Under the pieces are notes generated by a model. It saw nothing but the letters and a program-made list of their open reading frames with translations. It had not been told where the DNA came from and searched no databases. Source: Rhinopomastus cyanomelas (lineage: Eukaryota; Chordata; Aves; Bucerotiformes; Rhinopomastidae). From it: 64,000 nucleotides of DNA. How positions within the stretch are numbered: the first letter of the stretch is position 1; each line of letters opens with the position of its first letter. Shown here in pieces: positions 1-10,675 of this stretch. Where the stretch lies: assembly GCA_013400115.1 (NCBI GenBank), contig VXBP01009331.1, positions 181,896 through 245,895 of the forward strand. Reading direction: 5' to 3'. A program made the position numbers and the translations under genes.

Positions 1-85
1 GATTTTGAGACCTCCTCCACCAGACAGACAATGTAATTTTATATTAGGACATAAAAATATAATTATGTATTGTATATCTATAGAG

Positions 86-520
86 TATTTTGGTTGGAAA
101 GGACCTGTTTAGTCCAATCGCATGTTCAAAGAAGGGTCACTGTGAGGTCAAACTATGTTACTCAGGGCTGTATTTTCAGTCTTGAAAATCTCCAAGGAAG
201 AAGACTGCACAGCCCTTCTGAGTAAACTGCTTCAATGCTTCTCCATCCTCACCGTGAAAATGGTTAACTTCAGTCTCTGAATCTCTAATTTCAGGTCATG
301 CTTGCTGCTTCTCTTCTTCCCATATACTACAAGAAACCTGGCCTTATTTTCTCTGTGACCTCCATGTAGATATTAGAAGACTGCAGCTAGGTTTTTCTGA
401 AGTTTTCTTGTCTCCAGGCTGAACAAGCCAAATTAGCTCAGCTTCTACTGATGGGGCAAAGACTCCACACCCCTTATTGTCTTGCTAGCTTTCCACTGAA
501 CTCTGCTGAACTTTGGGAAT
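86..520 (-). mobile_element. old CR1 fragment
   Basis: Read on the minus strand, this matches the CR1 3' half in order. It begins with the 3' end motif 'ggttggaaaggacc' at the low-coordinate side, then the 'ctccaaggaagaagactgcac' region, then a decayed 'tgtctccaggctgaac' block near 410. Many substitutions and indels separate it from the young copies in this window, so it is an old insertion. No coding potential survives, and its far boundary near 520 is approximate. Confidence 0.7.
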
Positions 521-964
521 CTGCTCTTATTTTCCTTTAAAAGCAGCCAGTGCCAACTTTTCTGCAAAAGCTGACTTGGTTTCATGAAATGAGGGCAAAC
601 TTCAGTATTTTATATTAAACAGTAATTGGTTAGGCGTTCCACACAGGATCTTAATCTATTAGTTCAGAATGCTCTGGTGTGTACTTCTGAATGCATTTCT
701 TCTACGTATTAATCATATCTATAAATTCCAGTGCAGGGAAGTAGGAAACATTATTAAAGGTAATCAAGGACAAAGAACCAGCGTGACAAGGACACTGTGA
801 CAGAAGAGCAGTAATGAGCCACTAGGTCTAACTATCTGGGTTTTTAAGAAATGATGCAATACTCATTTCTATGTTTATATCTTTTTAATTTAAATGCTCT
901 GGAGAAATAGCAAGAATGGGTGCTTTAAGAAAGAAGAAAAATATTGTTGATAACATTCAAGCTC
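521..964. other. no recognised feature
   Basis: AT-rich unique sequence. I see no repeat family, splice-bounded exon or RNA gene here. Confidence 0.5.
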
Positions 965-1372
965 AGAATCACAGAATTATTCAGACTGAAAAAGACCTCT
1001 GAGCTCATCTGGCCCAGCCCAGGACCTAACATCACCACAGCAGCCAGATCAGAGCACTGAGTGCCACATCCAGTCTGTCCTTAAACCTTTCCAGGGATGG
1101 GGATTCCACCTCTTCCCTGGGCAGTCCATTCTCGTGTCTGATCACCTTTTCCGTGATTAAGGGCTTCCTAATGTCCAACCTAACCTTCTCCTGGCAGCTT
1201 CACGTCCTGCCCTCTCATTCTGGTGCTAGTTGTCTGGGAGAAAAGCCTGAACCCCACCTGACTATATCTGCTGTTCAGGTAGTTGTAAAGAGAGAGAAGG
1301 TCCTCTCTGCATCTCCTCTTCTCCAGATTAAACACTTCCAGCTCCCTCAGCCTCTCTCATCAGACTTACCTC
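965..1372 (-). mobile_element. CR1 3' fragment, intermediate age
   Basis: On the minus strand the piece starts with 'gaatcacagaattattcag', the degenerate CR1 terminal repeat, and continues through the 'ccagggatggggattccacc' and 'ctctccagattaaac' blocks to a 5' truncation near 1372. It differs from the young subfamily: it has the 'ctcatctggcccagccc' stretch typical of another CR1 group. A 98-codon plus-strand frame across it (1153-1449) is antisense to the element and is not a gene. Confidence 0.88.
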
Positions 1373-1598
1373 ATAAGATCGAATGTGTCCAACTCAAAGC
1401 AGCTAACAATTACAAAAACACTATCTTCTTGAGGCCTAAAGTTTTGTAATGTGTAAGGTCATGGTTTCCCACACAGGATGCACAGACAATCAGTAATCTG
1501 AATCTTATAGCATAAGTTGGATGGGATTTTTGTCATTCAAATGGTGCTTATTATTAGTATTGTAGGTTTCCTGGACAATCCTCAGAGGGTTTACAGTA
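1373..1598. other. no recognised feature
   Basis: Short unique spacer between two minus-strand CR1 copies. Confidence 0.5.
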
Positions 1599-1778
1599 GA
1601 ATCATAGAATTACAAAATCATTAGGGATTGGAAGGGACCTTGAAAGATCATCTAGTCCAATCCTCCTGCCACAGCTGGATCACCCAGACCAAGTCATACA
1701 GTCAGTCAGGGTTAGAAGGGTCCACAGGATCATCCAGTTCCAACTCCCCTGCCATGGGCAGGGACACTCCACCCTAGA

Positions 1779-2702
1779 TCAGGCTGGCCAGAGCCTCATC
1801 CAGCCCAGCCTTAAACACCTCCAAGGATGGAGCCTCCACCACCTTCCTGGGCAACCCACTCTCACCACTCTCACATTGAAGAACTTCCCCCTCACATCCA
1901 CTCTAAATCTACTCATCTCCAACTCTGCTCCATTCCCCCTAGTCCTGTCACTACCTGACATCCTAAAAAGTCCATCCCCATCCTTTTTGTAGGCCCCCTT
2001 CAGATACTGGAAGGCCACAATAGGGTCACCTCGGAGCCTCCTCTTCTCCAGACTCAACAGCCCCAACTCTCTCAGTCTGGCTTCATAGGAGAGCTGCTCC
2101 AGCCCTCTGATCATCCTCGTGGCCCTCCTCTGAACTCGATCCAGCAAGTCCACATCCTTCTTGTAATAAAGGCTCCAGAACTGGACACAGTACTCCAGGT
2201 GGGGCCTCACCAGAGCGGAGTAGAGGGGGAGAATCACCTCCCTCGACCTGCTGGCCACACTTCTCCTGATGCAGCCCAGGATCAGGTTTACCTTTTGGGC
2301 CGCAAGTGCACACTGCTGGCTCATGTTGAACTTTTCGTCCACAATGACCCCCAAGTCCCTCTTCTCAGGGCTACTCTGCAGCCAGTCACTGCCCAGTCTG
2401 TATTTGTGCTTAGGATTGCCTCGACCCAGATGCAGGACCTTACACTTGGTCTTGTTGAACCCCATGAGGTTGGCTTGCATCCACCTCTCTAGCCTGTCCA
2501 GGTCCCTTTGGATGGCATCCCTGCCCTCCAGTGTGTCTGCTTCAGCACACAGCTTGGTGTTGTCAGCAGACTTGCTGAGGGTGCACTCAATGCCTCTGTT
2601 CTTGTCACTGATAAAGATGTTGAACAAGACTGGTCCCAGGACTGATCCCTCAGGGACTCCGCTTGTCACTGGCCTCCACTTGGACATGCATCCATGTCCA
2701 AG
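1779..2702 (-). pseudogene. CR1 ORF2 RT C-terminal remnant
   Basis: An open minus-strand frame of about 300 codons that belongs to CR1 ORF2, the protein that nicks the target and reverse-transcribes the element RNA. From its N-terminus it shows the RT motif SGVPEGSVLGPVLFN, then the catalytic block, then the CR1 C-terminal region (DLGVIVDEKFNMSQQCALAA, then SALVRPHLEYCVQFW). In the catalytic block the usual F-A-D-D is replaced by S-A-D-N, so both the aromatic residue and the second aspartate are lost. The upstream RT motifs and the endonuclease are missing through 5' truncation. The frame also runs some 60 bases past the repeat edge. It is a dead fragment. Confidence 0.93.
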
Positions 2703-2703
2703 T
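2678..2703. repeat. 11-bp inverted repeat at CR1 5' edge
   Basis: Arms 'acttggacatg' (2678-2688) and 'catgtccaagt' (2693-2703) are perfect reverse complements around a 4-base loop. The first arm begins within CR1 homology and the second lies outside it, so the hairpin sits on the 5' truncation point. Such fold-backs can form when the new cDNA end is resolved. Confidence 0.8.
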
Positions 2704-2823
2704 AGATAATATGTGTTTATTTCCTCTTTCCTCTTGTGCGCAATACATGAGTATTGTGACATTTCAGGTACATTTCATTAGACATTCTTTGCAGATGGAG
2801 GTCTCAATTATCTATTCTGTCAA

Positions 2824-2940
2824 AGAATCACAGAACATTAGGAATGGGAAAGGACCTCAAAAGATCATTTCGTCCAGTCCCCCTGCCAGAGCAGGACTAC
2901 CTAGATGAAGTCACACAGGAACATATCCAGGTGAGTTTTA
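2824..2940 (-). mobile_element. short CR1 3' end
   Basis: Minus-strand CR1 terminal piece of the young type, from 'agaatcacagaacatt' through 'gcaggactacctagatgaag' to 'catatccaggtgagtttt'. It is truncated soon after the 3' UTR and has no coding content. Confidence 0.93.
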
Positions 2941-5491
2941 CTGTCACTGCCTTTACCTTCATAATTTTCTTACCCTTTTGCTAGGTTCTGTATCTTCTGT
3001 CTAACAGACTATCTTGAAAACATTGCTGAGGATTACCTTTTGGGCTGTTTTGACACCCACCTTCCACTGCCCGAGTCTCACATGAGCTGTTTGTGCTGTT
3101 CAGGGCTTCTACGGTGTTTTGCATTCCTACTTCTCAGTTAAGCTCTGTGCCAAAACCAGGATGGAACCCAAACCCAGGAGAACTTGCTGAAAAAGGTCAA
3201 GTTAATGTCTTCACATCTGAAGACCTCCCTCTCAATTCTGTCAGCTCTTTGATGATGCTGTATGTCTTGCAGCATAACTGCAGCTCCTGTACTCTAAAAA
3301 AAACCCCTTTCCTTAAAGAAGTCAGTTATGGTATTGCATGTTTTGCACTTGTCTAGCTAATACTGAGCACCTCAGCCTTTTGTAGTGCTGATGAAAGTTT
3401 CACAGCCTGGCTATTTGACTCTCAAAGTGCTTGTGACCCTTGTGCATTGACCATTCTGATGTCAGTGCTTAACAGGAGTTGGAATAAAGACAAGCTTTAA
3501 AATGCTTTTGATATCTTCCTTGTGTTGACCTGGAATGCCAAACAGTCCACAGTCATACTAGCTGGACTGAAATGGGCAAACAGGTAATGGATGGATCTTT
3601 CCTGTTGGGACATCCACTGGGCCTGTTCGTTTGCAGTGTTCAGTGCTTTATTGCTCATGGAATAACTCTTCTGGTTGTGGGTGTGTTACCTAGTGCACAA
3701 ATGGGTTCGGGGTGCCTCCGAGCTCCACTTATCTTCTTAGATAAAGGTTTTCTGTTTTACTTCTTACCCTGCCCTGGGACCTATCCTGTCTGGCCCAGTG
3801 ACCCTGATTTTGTCCTCTGGAAATAAATGAGGAAAAGTTCCACCAGTGCAGAAATCTTACACAGCTTCACAATAAATCTTTGTACCTATAAGAGATGAGC
3901 TGTTTCTCAAAGTCACAGCATCCCTGCAGTTCCTATTGATTTCAGCATCATTTGTGGGTGCTCAGCAGTTCTGTTCTTCTCGCTGGCTGCACGTGCACAG
4001 GCTTGATCGCACGCGGCTGCATAATGAGACTAGTTATAGGGAAAAAAAATCCCCAAACGCTACTCTTACCTTCATTTTCTACTCAAATGGAGGTGATGAA
4101 AGGCCTGAATTAATTACTGGATAAGCTGCTGAACACCCAAGAGCATGTCTTGATTAATTTGGTTTAGAACAATTAGATGTCACACAGCACCTGGAGAATG
4201 ATACTGTAGTGGGCAGCTCCAGGGAGCTAATATTCATTTTTCTCTAGACACTCAGAATGATGCACATTTGTATTATCTTCTTGCAGTGCATGCAGTGCAG
4301 TGGATCAGAGCCAGCCTTCGAGAACAGGATTGCAAAATTATCTCCAGTGATGTTTTTATTCATTAACTTCTGCAGCTCCTAGAAAATGGTGTAATGTATT
4401 TCAAAACTCTTCCTTCTCCCTCCTCTCTGGTGCAGTACGTGCCTTCTGGACTCCTTCCCACCCATTATTGATTTGGAGATTGAAATTACGAAGTTCAGAA
4501 CCTTGATCACTTCCTTATTACTGGGGCAGAAGCAGCAATTATGTGTTTGTCTCTGCATAGTGCTGTGAGGTCATGTCTCTGTTCACTCTGTGCTTCCCTT
4601 TTGTAGATTAGGTCTGAGGAAAGATGGGCCTGAATATAAGATTCACATCCATCAGCTATGCATGAGAACTCTAGCCCATGTGTAATTTCTGGTTGATGTG
4701 TGCTCAGTATTTGGTGTTTTGTTTGGTTCTTTTCTAACAATAAAATAACCTGAGAATAAGAAGTTTCTGAGGTGCCCATCTGACCTATGCAGGAATATTC
4801 TGGTCCAGAGTGTCTTTGCACTACAGAATACAATTTGACATCAGAAGCAATACATATATATGTATATGTGACTAGCATATTTATTAATTAGGTGCTCAAG
4901 AGAAAAAAATTTCTTTTCCAAGGCCTTCTTCACAGTGTGAATTTACTGTATGGTACCCCAATGTGGCACACAAGATTTAACAGAGACCTAGCAGTAAGTA
5001 TCAGCAAGAACCTTTTCTGCATTCCAACCCCTGCCAGTACCTGTAACCATCAGGCATAGTTATCACTTGTGAGAGCAGCCTCTGTCTGCACAAATCTGCT
5101 GGTAATGGCACAGAGTGCAGTCAGTACAAAGAGACTGAGCTGAAAAGTAAAATCACTGAACAGAATTAGTTCTGTTCTAGCTCAAACCAGGACACTACTT
5201 CTGCTTCCCTTCTGGAGACCAGAGGCGATGACCTCACTTCAATCATCATCACAGTGAGAAGTATGGCAGCAGTATAGCCGACAAGAGCTGCTGGCTTTCA
5301 CAGCTGTCCTGTCAGTGTAACTACCCCAGCTGACAGACACTCTAGAGATCTCCTGGGATCATGTCTCTTAAGTGTGGGGAGACAGACCTGCTCATGTTTT
5401 GGACACATCCAGAAAACTGAAGTGGTGTCAGGAAGAGAAAGTGCTGTTGAATGCCATTCTGCTGGATGTCATCAAACTTTGTATTGTGGGT
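2941..5491. other. unique sequence, no recognised feature
   Basis: I see no repeat family or exon. Open frames in this stretch (the longest is 123 codons, minus, 4507-4878) have no recognisable motif and no splice-site context, and fit chance in AT-rich DNA. A short TA-rich run lies near 4852-4866. Confidence 0.45.
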
Positions 5492-5952
5492 TGTCCTGGT
5501 TTCACTGATTTAGAATCCCAGGTCATCATGGCATGCTGGCCATTAGCAGTTTGAAATCAGCTAATGGAGCTTCAGCTGGGTGGGACAAAACTCAGGGCAG
5601 CTGCTTGGAGCTACAGGTGTATCCCACACCGTGACTGCCACACTCAATATAAAGGGGGAGGTTGGTAGAAGTAGGGTTGTTAGGTCTGTTTTTTTGGTGA
5701 ATGATTGTGCTGATCCTGAGCAGTCTTTTCTGGTTATCATGGCCTCCATACAGTTACTCAGCTAAGTGTAAGCTTTTATATTTAAATTTGTATTAATGAT
5801 AATTTTGTGGTTTCATTAATTTGATTTTCATTTCAACCTGTGGGTTTCCTCTCCTTCTCCCAATCATCCTTTCTGGCTTGGGAGGAGTTATGAAGTAACT
5901 GAGCAACTGCTGCTATTTAGCTTGGAGTGTGGACTGTGTTGACCTGATGCAC
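5492..5952 (+). mobile_element. old ERVL-like solo LTR
   Basis: The stretch begins with 'tgtcctggtttca' and keeps the block order of the common avian ERVL-type LTR: an 'aactcagggcagctgc' segment near 5589, a TATA-like 'caatataaaggggga' near 5645, a polypyrimidine stretch ('tctccttctcccaatc', about 5849), and a GC-poorer 3' end near 5952. No retroviral coding region flanks it, so it is a solo LTR left by recombination. The match is to my memory of the LTR layout and is quite diverged. I could not find a convincing target-site duplication, and the 3' edge is approximate. Confidence 0.6.
5644..5652 (+). promoter_or_regulatory. TATA-like box of the LTR
   Basis: 'atataaagg' lies about 150 bases into the LTR, where an LTR promoter TATA box is expected. 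It is probably inactive today, given the divergence of the copy. Confidence 0.4.
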
Positions 5953-8900
5953 AGTTAATGCATCAGGAACTGGGGCAAAAACAGGCATTGTGGTGAGAAG
6001 AAAACTGGGTCAGTTTAGATCAGTTGTGGAGGCATCTAGTGATCTTTGTTCATGTTGTGCCTAACTAGCCTAGAGCCTGGTCTGTTGAAAGTTAGACTTT
6101 CCCATCTAAGCAGAACATCTGGTAAAAACCAAAAAAAACCATGTAACAATGCAGCAGCAGAGGAAGACCAGGCTTTGGTCACGACTGCACATACATGTGA
6201 GAACCCAAACAGAGGTCCCCCAACAAGATGAGGCTGTGCATGTGACAGGCTTCCAAGAATGAGGCACTTTTTTACGTTTTCCTGGCTGCATATGGTAGAT
6301 TATCCGCTTGAAGAGTGGTTGATTATCTATCTTGCAAGAAGCTGAAAAGCTGCAAGCTGAAATAGAAAGGCTCAGGATAATTAGAGAGGCTGAAACAGAG
6401 GTGCACAGTTACCAAAAAGTAAAAATTCTATGTAGAATAAGAAAAAAAATCATTTATGCTGGTAGTTTACTTAAGTTTTGTAGTTTCTTAATGTTGAATT
6501 CCATTAAGTATTCAATTAAGAATTCCATGAAGCTTAGATATGTTCACTTTATTTCCAGTATCTACTTTATATACTGGATGTAGTACCTTACCATTCACTC
6601 AAAAGGGGCTCTTTGCAGACAAAAGTACTTTCACTCTCTAAAAGAACACAGGACTTTGCTTTGAGCTGATCAGTGAGTGTTGTTCTTTGCAGCATTACAG
6701 CTGCTGCTATGACTAAATTAGTATCCGTGTTTTGTGTCTTCAAGTACAAGAACAAAATAAATGAAGTACTTTGCTGAATATTTTTTAATAGGTCATTCTC
6801 AGAGTTCAGGGATTTGTTAGTCTAAGTAGTTCTTTCTTTTCTCCTTTTATTTAGAAAACGAATAACACTTAGCCTTGAGTTTTTTGCTCAGCTAAGCAAA
6901 AATCTTCAAGCACTAGTATCGCCTGTCATGTTGATGACTGTTAGAATAATGAGTTCAGTACCTCAATACTTTTACATACACAGTATTGATTAGATGAAAC
7001 CCAGCCCCAAGCTTTGAGCATTACACCTAAAGCCACTTGTCACAGTAAATTAGACCCTTAGAAATGGTCATATATGTAGAAAAGAATAAATTGGAATAGA
7101 TATTCTTGAATTTTCAAACACTGTTAAGTGCAGACCAGACATCTTGTGAAATCTTTTCCCAGATTATCCCAGAACCAGAGTCTGGAGCCAGACGTGCTTT
7201 TGGCATTTGGCTTTCTGTAACAAAGGTGTTGCTCCCCATTTGCAGATGGGGAGAGGATCCTATTATGCCATAGGTGACCTTAAAGCCTCCATCCTCTGCA
7301 AGGATAAGAGGATATGTCATTTGGTTTACAATCTGATTTGGAAGAAACCCTCAACTTGAAAGAAGGGATAAGTGAACAGCTCAAAATTATGTAGAAACAA
7401 GGCCTCCTAAAGATTTATGTTTGAAGAACTGTGAGTTCTTGCCGTGGGCCTTTCTGATGTGACTGTTATTGGAAGTGTCCCAAAGGTATGCAAATTTCAT
7501 CCAGTTGAAAGACTTTTCCTTTGGGTTTTTTTTTAACTCCAAATAAAATCTTAAATACAAAGGTGTGGCGGGGGAAAAACCTTGAGGGCACTTAATTTTA
7601 CCTCAGCCTCCAGAAAGGGGTTATTTTTGAATGGGAGATTTATTATTTGACAAAACTGTCTTTTTGATACAGGCACACAATAAGAAATGTTCCAAACAGC
7701 ACATGTGGAATGTTTTCAATGAGATAAAACTCTACTCTGCTGTGCTATTGTCTTGACACTTGAATTTAGCTAAATTTATCATTTATTTTATTCAAGTCTT
7801 TAATCGAGATAATTGAAATAGTGCATTTTGAAATTCTTGTAGCCTTATGATTCAACATGAAAGATACTTTTATTGTTTAAATACAGATATGAAATTGAGT
7901 GTTCCCCCTGTAATAGGTGTTCTTTAGTTTGTTGACTAAATGATGATTTATGTTATTAGTATGGTTTTGGAGAAAAGCCTAAAACTCTGTAATGTCTCTT
8001 TTGTGGTAGCATATCTTAATTTGGCTTTTCTTTCTACATCCTACTGCCTATTTTTTTCTCTATTTTGGGTACAACTTCAAATGATAACACAAATAAGAAA
8101 TAGTAACAAACCTTGAGGGATCTATCCTTGTGGTGTTATCCTCATGGTGTTTAATTTAGTTAATTAATTCACCATCATAAAATATTCTTGAAGAGCAGAG
8201 AAATGGAATGTTGCTTGACTGCTGAAAGCTGAAAATTCCCTTGTGTGGAACTGAAAGATTTGTAGTGTTCAATAAAGAAGTAACCTATTGTAGTTATAAT
8301 TGCACAGCACAGTGAATTATGGCAAAGTGATTGCTCACCTAAGGCTGGAATTGTCAGCAATGCATTACTTGGGGCACTTTTTGAGAAGAACAGTGTTTAT
8401 GGGTACATTAATGGTGCCATGTACAGGAGTAGTCACAAAGCACTGACACTGAAGGCAGTATCCTCTCATAAAATATATGAAGAAGCAAAGGGAGAGGGAC
8501 AGAAGCAGAAAAGAGCCATTAGTTGTGTCATACTGTCAGTAGAAAAACTATACTGATTGATGCATATGGCTCTCCTTTGTTTGGACGTGAGGAGCAATCA
8601 GCAGGATGTGCTTTCTGGAAGTGTACACTTGTGGTACTAAGTCTGTTAATTTCCAGAAAATATACCCAGGAGAGAGCCATGATTCAAAATGCTCTGCTGG
8701 TGATGTCCCTTCTCTCTCAGAAGCACAATCTTCAACACCACTGCCTCTTTGTTCATAAGATTTTTAAACAGAGGGAAAAATCAATACATAATTTATCTTC
8801 CCACATGTAGTAGAGCTTAAGAAAGTGTTCATGGGGTGGAAACCCCTGATAATAGCTGGAGAAAAACGCGTTCCTTTTCCTGTTGCACTGGGAAGGAAAA

Positions 8901-9254
8901 CGATGTTGTATAGGATAAGTTTTAAGATGTCTTTGTGCCTGTTGCATACATGAAGCCTTATATGAGCTGGATTTGTGCAGTGTTTCTCCGAAAAAATTTG
9001 GGAACCACTGTGCATTACTAGGAGTAGAAGGTGATAGCAGTAACATACTCCTAATCAAGACTGCGTGTCTCAGAGTATTGATCCAGAATATGAGAAACAC
9101 TGCGTCAGGTCTTCCTTTGTTTGGAGAGGCTTTAAAACTGATGTTGTGTCTTCCAAGAAAAAAATTAATCACCTCCAGAGAGGCAACTGAAAGATGCTTT
9201 CATTCTATAGACATTATTTTAGGATGTAAAAATGTGTTCTGGTTGGAGATGTCC
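5953..9254. other. unique sequence
   Basis: Largely AT-rich and free of recognisable repeats. The only item of note is a short frame with coiled-coil composition near 6335-6425, listed separately. Frames at 8523-9275 on both strands overlap each other and carry no motif. Confidence 0.45.
6335..6425 (+). pseudogene. possible coiled-coil coding remnant
   Basis: The plus frame reads QEAEKLQAEIERLRIIREAE and then about ten more residues before it loses character. Leu, Glu and Arg follow a heptad-like spacing, as in a coiled coil. The RLR-I-REAE pattern reminds me of the coiled-coil segment of CR1-type ORF1 proteins, so an old ORF1 scrap is possible. No initiating ATG, splice site or flanking repeat homology is visible, and chance remains a real alternative. 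Confidence 0.25.
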
Positions 9255-9320
9255 CTGCTTGGGAGATTGGACTAGATGACCTTTGGAGGTGCTTTCCAAC
9301 CCAACAGAATTTATGATCCT
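9255..9320 (+). mobile_element. CR1 3' tail scrap
   Basis: Plus-strand CR1 terminus: 'gattggactagatgaccttt', then 'ggtgctttccaacccaac', then a decayed terminal repeat. About 65 bases survive. It abuts a minus-strand CR1 (9331-9661), so the two elements meet tail to tail. Confidence 0.8.
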
Positions 9321-9330
9321 GTTAAATGTT

Positions 9331-9661
9331 TCACAGAATCATACAGAATCTTTAGGGATTGGAAGGGACCTCGAAAGATCATCTAGTCCAATCCCCCTGC
9401 CATAGCAGGATCACCCAGATCACATCACACAGGAACACATCCAAGTGGGTCTTAAACGTCTCCAGAGAAGGAGACTCCACAACCTCCCTGGGCAACCTGT
9501 TCCAGTGCTCCGTCACCCTCACTGGGAAGAAGTTCCTTCTCATATGGATGTAGAACCTTCTATGTTCTAGCTTACAACCATTGCCCCTTGTCATATCACT
9601 AGATGACACTGAGAAGAGCCCAGCTCCATCCTCCTGACACCCATCCTTCAAATATTTATGT
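9331..9661 (-). mobile_element. young CR1 3' fragment
   Basis: Minus-strand copy of the dominant young subfamily, with terminal repeat, 'gattggaagggacctcgaaa', the UTR, and the last about 90 codons of ORF2. The ORF2 C-terminal frame (minus, 9379-9669) reads GLFSVSSSDMTRGNGCKLEH and then RRFYIHMRRNFFPVRVTEHW, the usual CR1 C-terminus. It is 5'-truncated near 9661. Confidence 0.95.
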
Positions 9662-9837
9662 GATTTCAACTAGAAGCTATGTTCTCTTTTTCAGGGGAGA
9701 ATTTTGGCCACTAGTTCAGAAAGTCATTCCTATTTACTGTCTACTTCTGACACCATTTAAATACTTGTATAAATCAGAGCTACCTCACTGGGGGCTGCTG
9801 ATGGACAGCCATCTCCAAATACCCCCAAGACTGTTGT

Positions 9838-9960
9838 CTTGTTGTTAGTTAGTTAGTTAGGGGCTGTTAGTTAGTTAGTTACGGGCTGTTAGTGGGTCGA
9901 GAGGGGCTGTTGGTGGGTCGAGGACTGTCAGTCAGGGATGGTAGTGAGGGGCTGTCGTTA
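9838..9960 (+). repeat. degenerate G-rich tandem array
   Basis: Repeated 'gttagttagttagttagg' and 'ggggctgtt' units appear, first as 'ggggctgttagttagttag', then as 'ggggctgttggtgggtcgag' variants with a period of roughly 20 bases. The stretch is G-rich on the plus strand and lies directly 5' of the CR1 piece that runs into the gap. I see no coding or RNA function. Confidence 0.75.
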
Positions 9961-9974
9961 AAGGGCGGAGGGGA

Positions 9975-10252
9975 GGAATAACAAGTTCCACCAGTACAGG
10001 CTGGGAGGNNNNNNNNNNNNNNNNNNNNNNNNNNNNNNNNNNNNNNNNNNNNNNNNNNNNNNNNNNNNNNNNNNNNNNNNNNNNNNNNNNNNNNNNNNNN
10101 NNNNNNNNNNNNNNNNNNNNNNNNNNNNNNGGCCCGCCTGGATGTGTTCCTCTGTCATCTGTGTTAGATAGTTTTGTCCTGCTCTGGCAGGGGGGTTGGA
10201 CTCGATGATCTCTTGGGTCCCTTCCAACCCCTAACATCCTATGATCCTATGA
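9975..10252 (+). mobile_element. CR1 interrupted by assembly gap
   Basis: Before the gap, 'caccagtacaggctggga' matches the CR1 ORF2 segment that encodes the post-RT region. After the gap, 'ctggatgtgttcctctgtc' through 'atcctatgatcctatga' is the CR1 3' end. Both are on the plus strand. In other copies here these landmarks lie well over 500 bases apart (compare 57504-58356), yet only 122 Ns separate them, so either the gap is undersized or the copy is internally deleted. Confidence 0.85.
10009..10130. other. assembly gap (122 Ns)
   Basis: An unresolved run of N flanked on both sides by plus-strand CR1 sequence. Frames drawn through it are meaningless. Confidence 0.99.
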
Positions 10253-10675
10253 AGGGGCTTTTCAGGAAGCCACAGCATAAACTGGAAATGCTGCTATAGC
10301 CTGTGAAACCTTGAATTAAGCTTTTAGTGCTGAGATTCTCAGCTTTGTTTTGCATCTTTGTTAAGTGCTTGAGTTTGCTAAAGGGATAGGAATTTTTCAA
10401 ATGTGGAATAGTCCTTTTTTACTTGCTGTTTCAGAACTCTCTTCTGTGATGAAAAGCTGAGTGTATGACTGTGTACGAGCTTTGTTTTGTACAGCAATAT
10501 ATATTTGTCCTGGTTACACAGTTGTCCTTAAAGGAAGTGATAATGGAATTATGATGAACTACATCTATCTAACTTGTGCAGTCACTGGTACAAAGTAGGG
10601 GGCAGAACTCCTTTGTCAATATAGTGCCTTGATTTTCAGTCATGCCTTAGTTATGACTTTTGGCACTCAGAACCG
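10253..10675. other. no recognised feature
   Basis: Unique AT-rich sequence with no repeat, motif or exon that I can support. Confidence 0.45.

Larger units (their letters stand above)
1599..2703 (-). mobile_element. CR1 with composite 3' tail
   Basis: A 5'-truncated CR1 on the minus strand that carries the second half of the RT and the ORF2 C-terminus. Its 3' end is composite. Reading minus, the element's own UTR runs to 'aaccctgactgactgta' (about 1700) and is followed at once by a second CR1 tail, 'tgacttggtctgggtgatcc', which ends in the terminal repeat at 1599. The same join occurs in the copy at 27867-28765 on the other strand, so it was probably present in the source element rather than made here by nesting. 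The truncated 5' edge ends in an 11-bp fold-back (2678-2703). Confidence 0.95.

Noticed and set aside
1153..1449. 98-codon plus-strand frame
   Set aside because: It is antisense to a minus-strand CR1 fragment and runs off its end into unique DNA.
8753..9172. 139-codon minus-strand frame
   Set aside because: It overlaps an equally long frame on the other strand and has no motif, so it fits chance.
9838..9960. Interstitial telomeric repeat
   Set aside because: Units contain GTTAG and GGGG but not the TTAGGG register in tandem.
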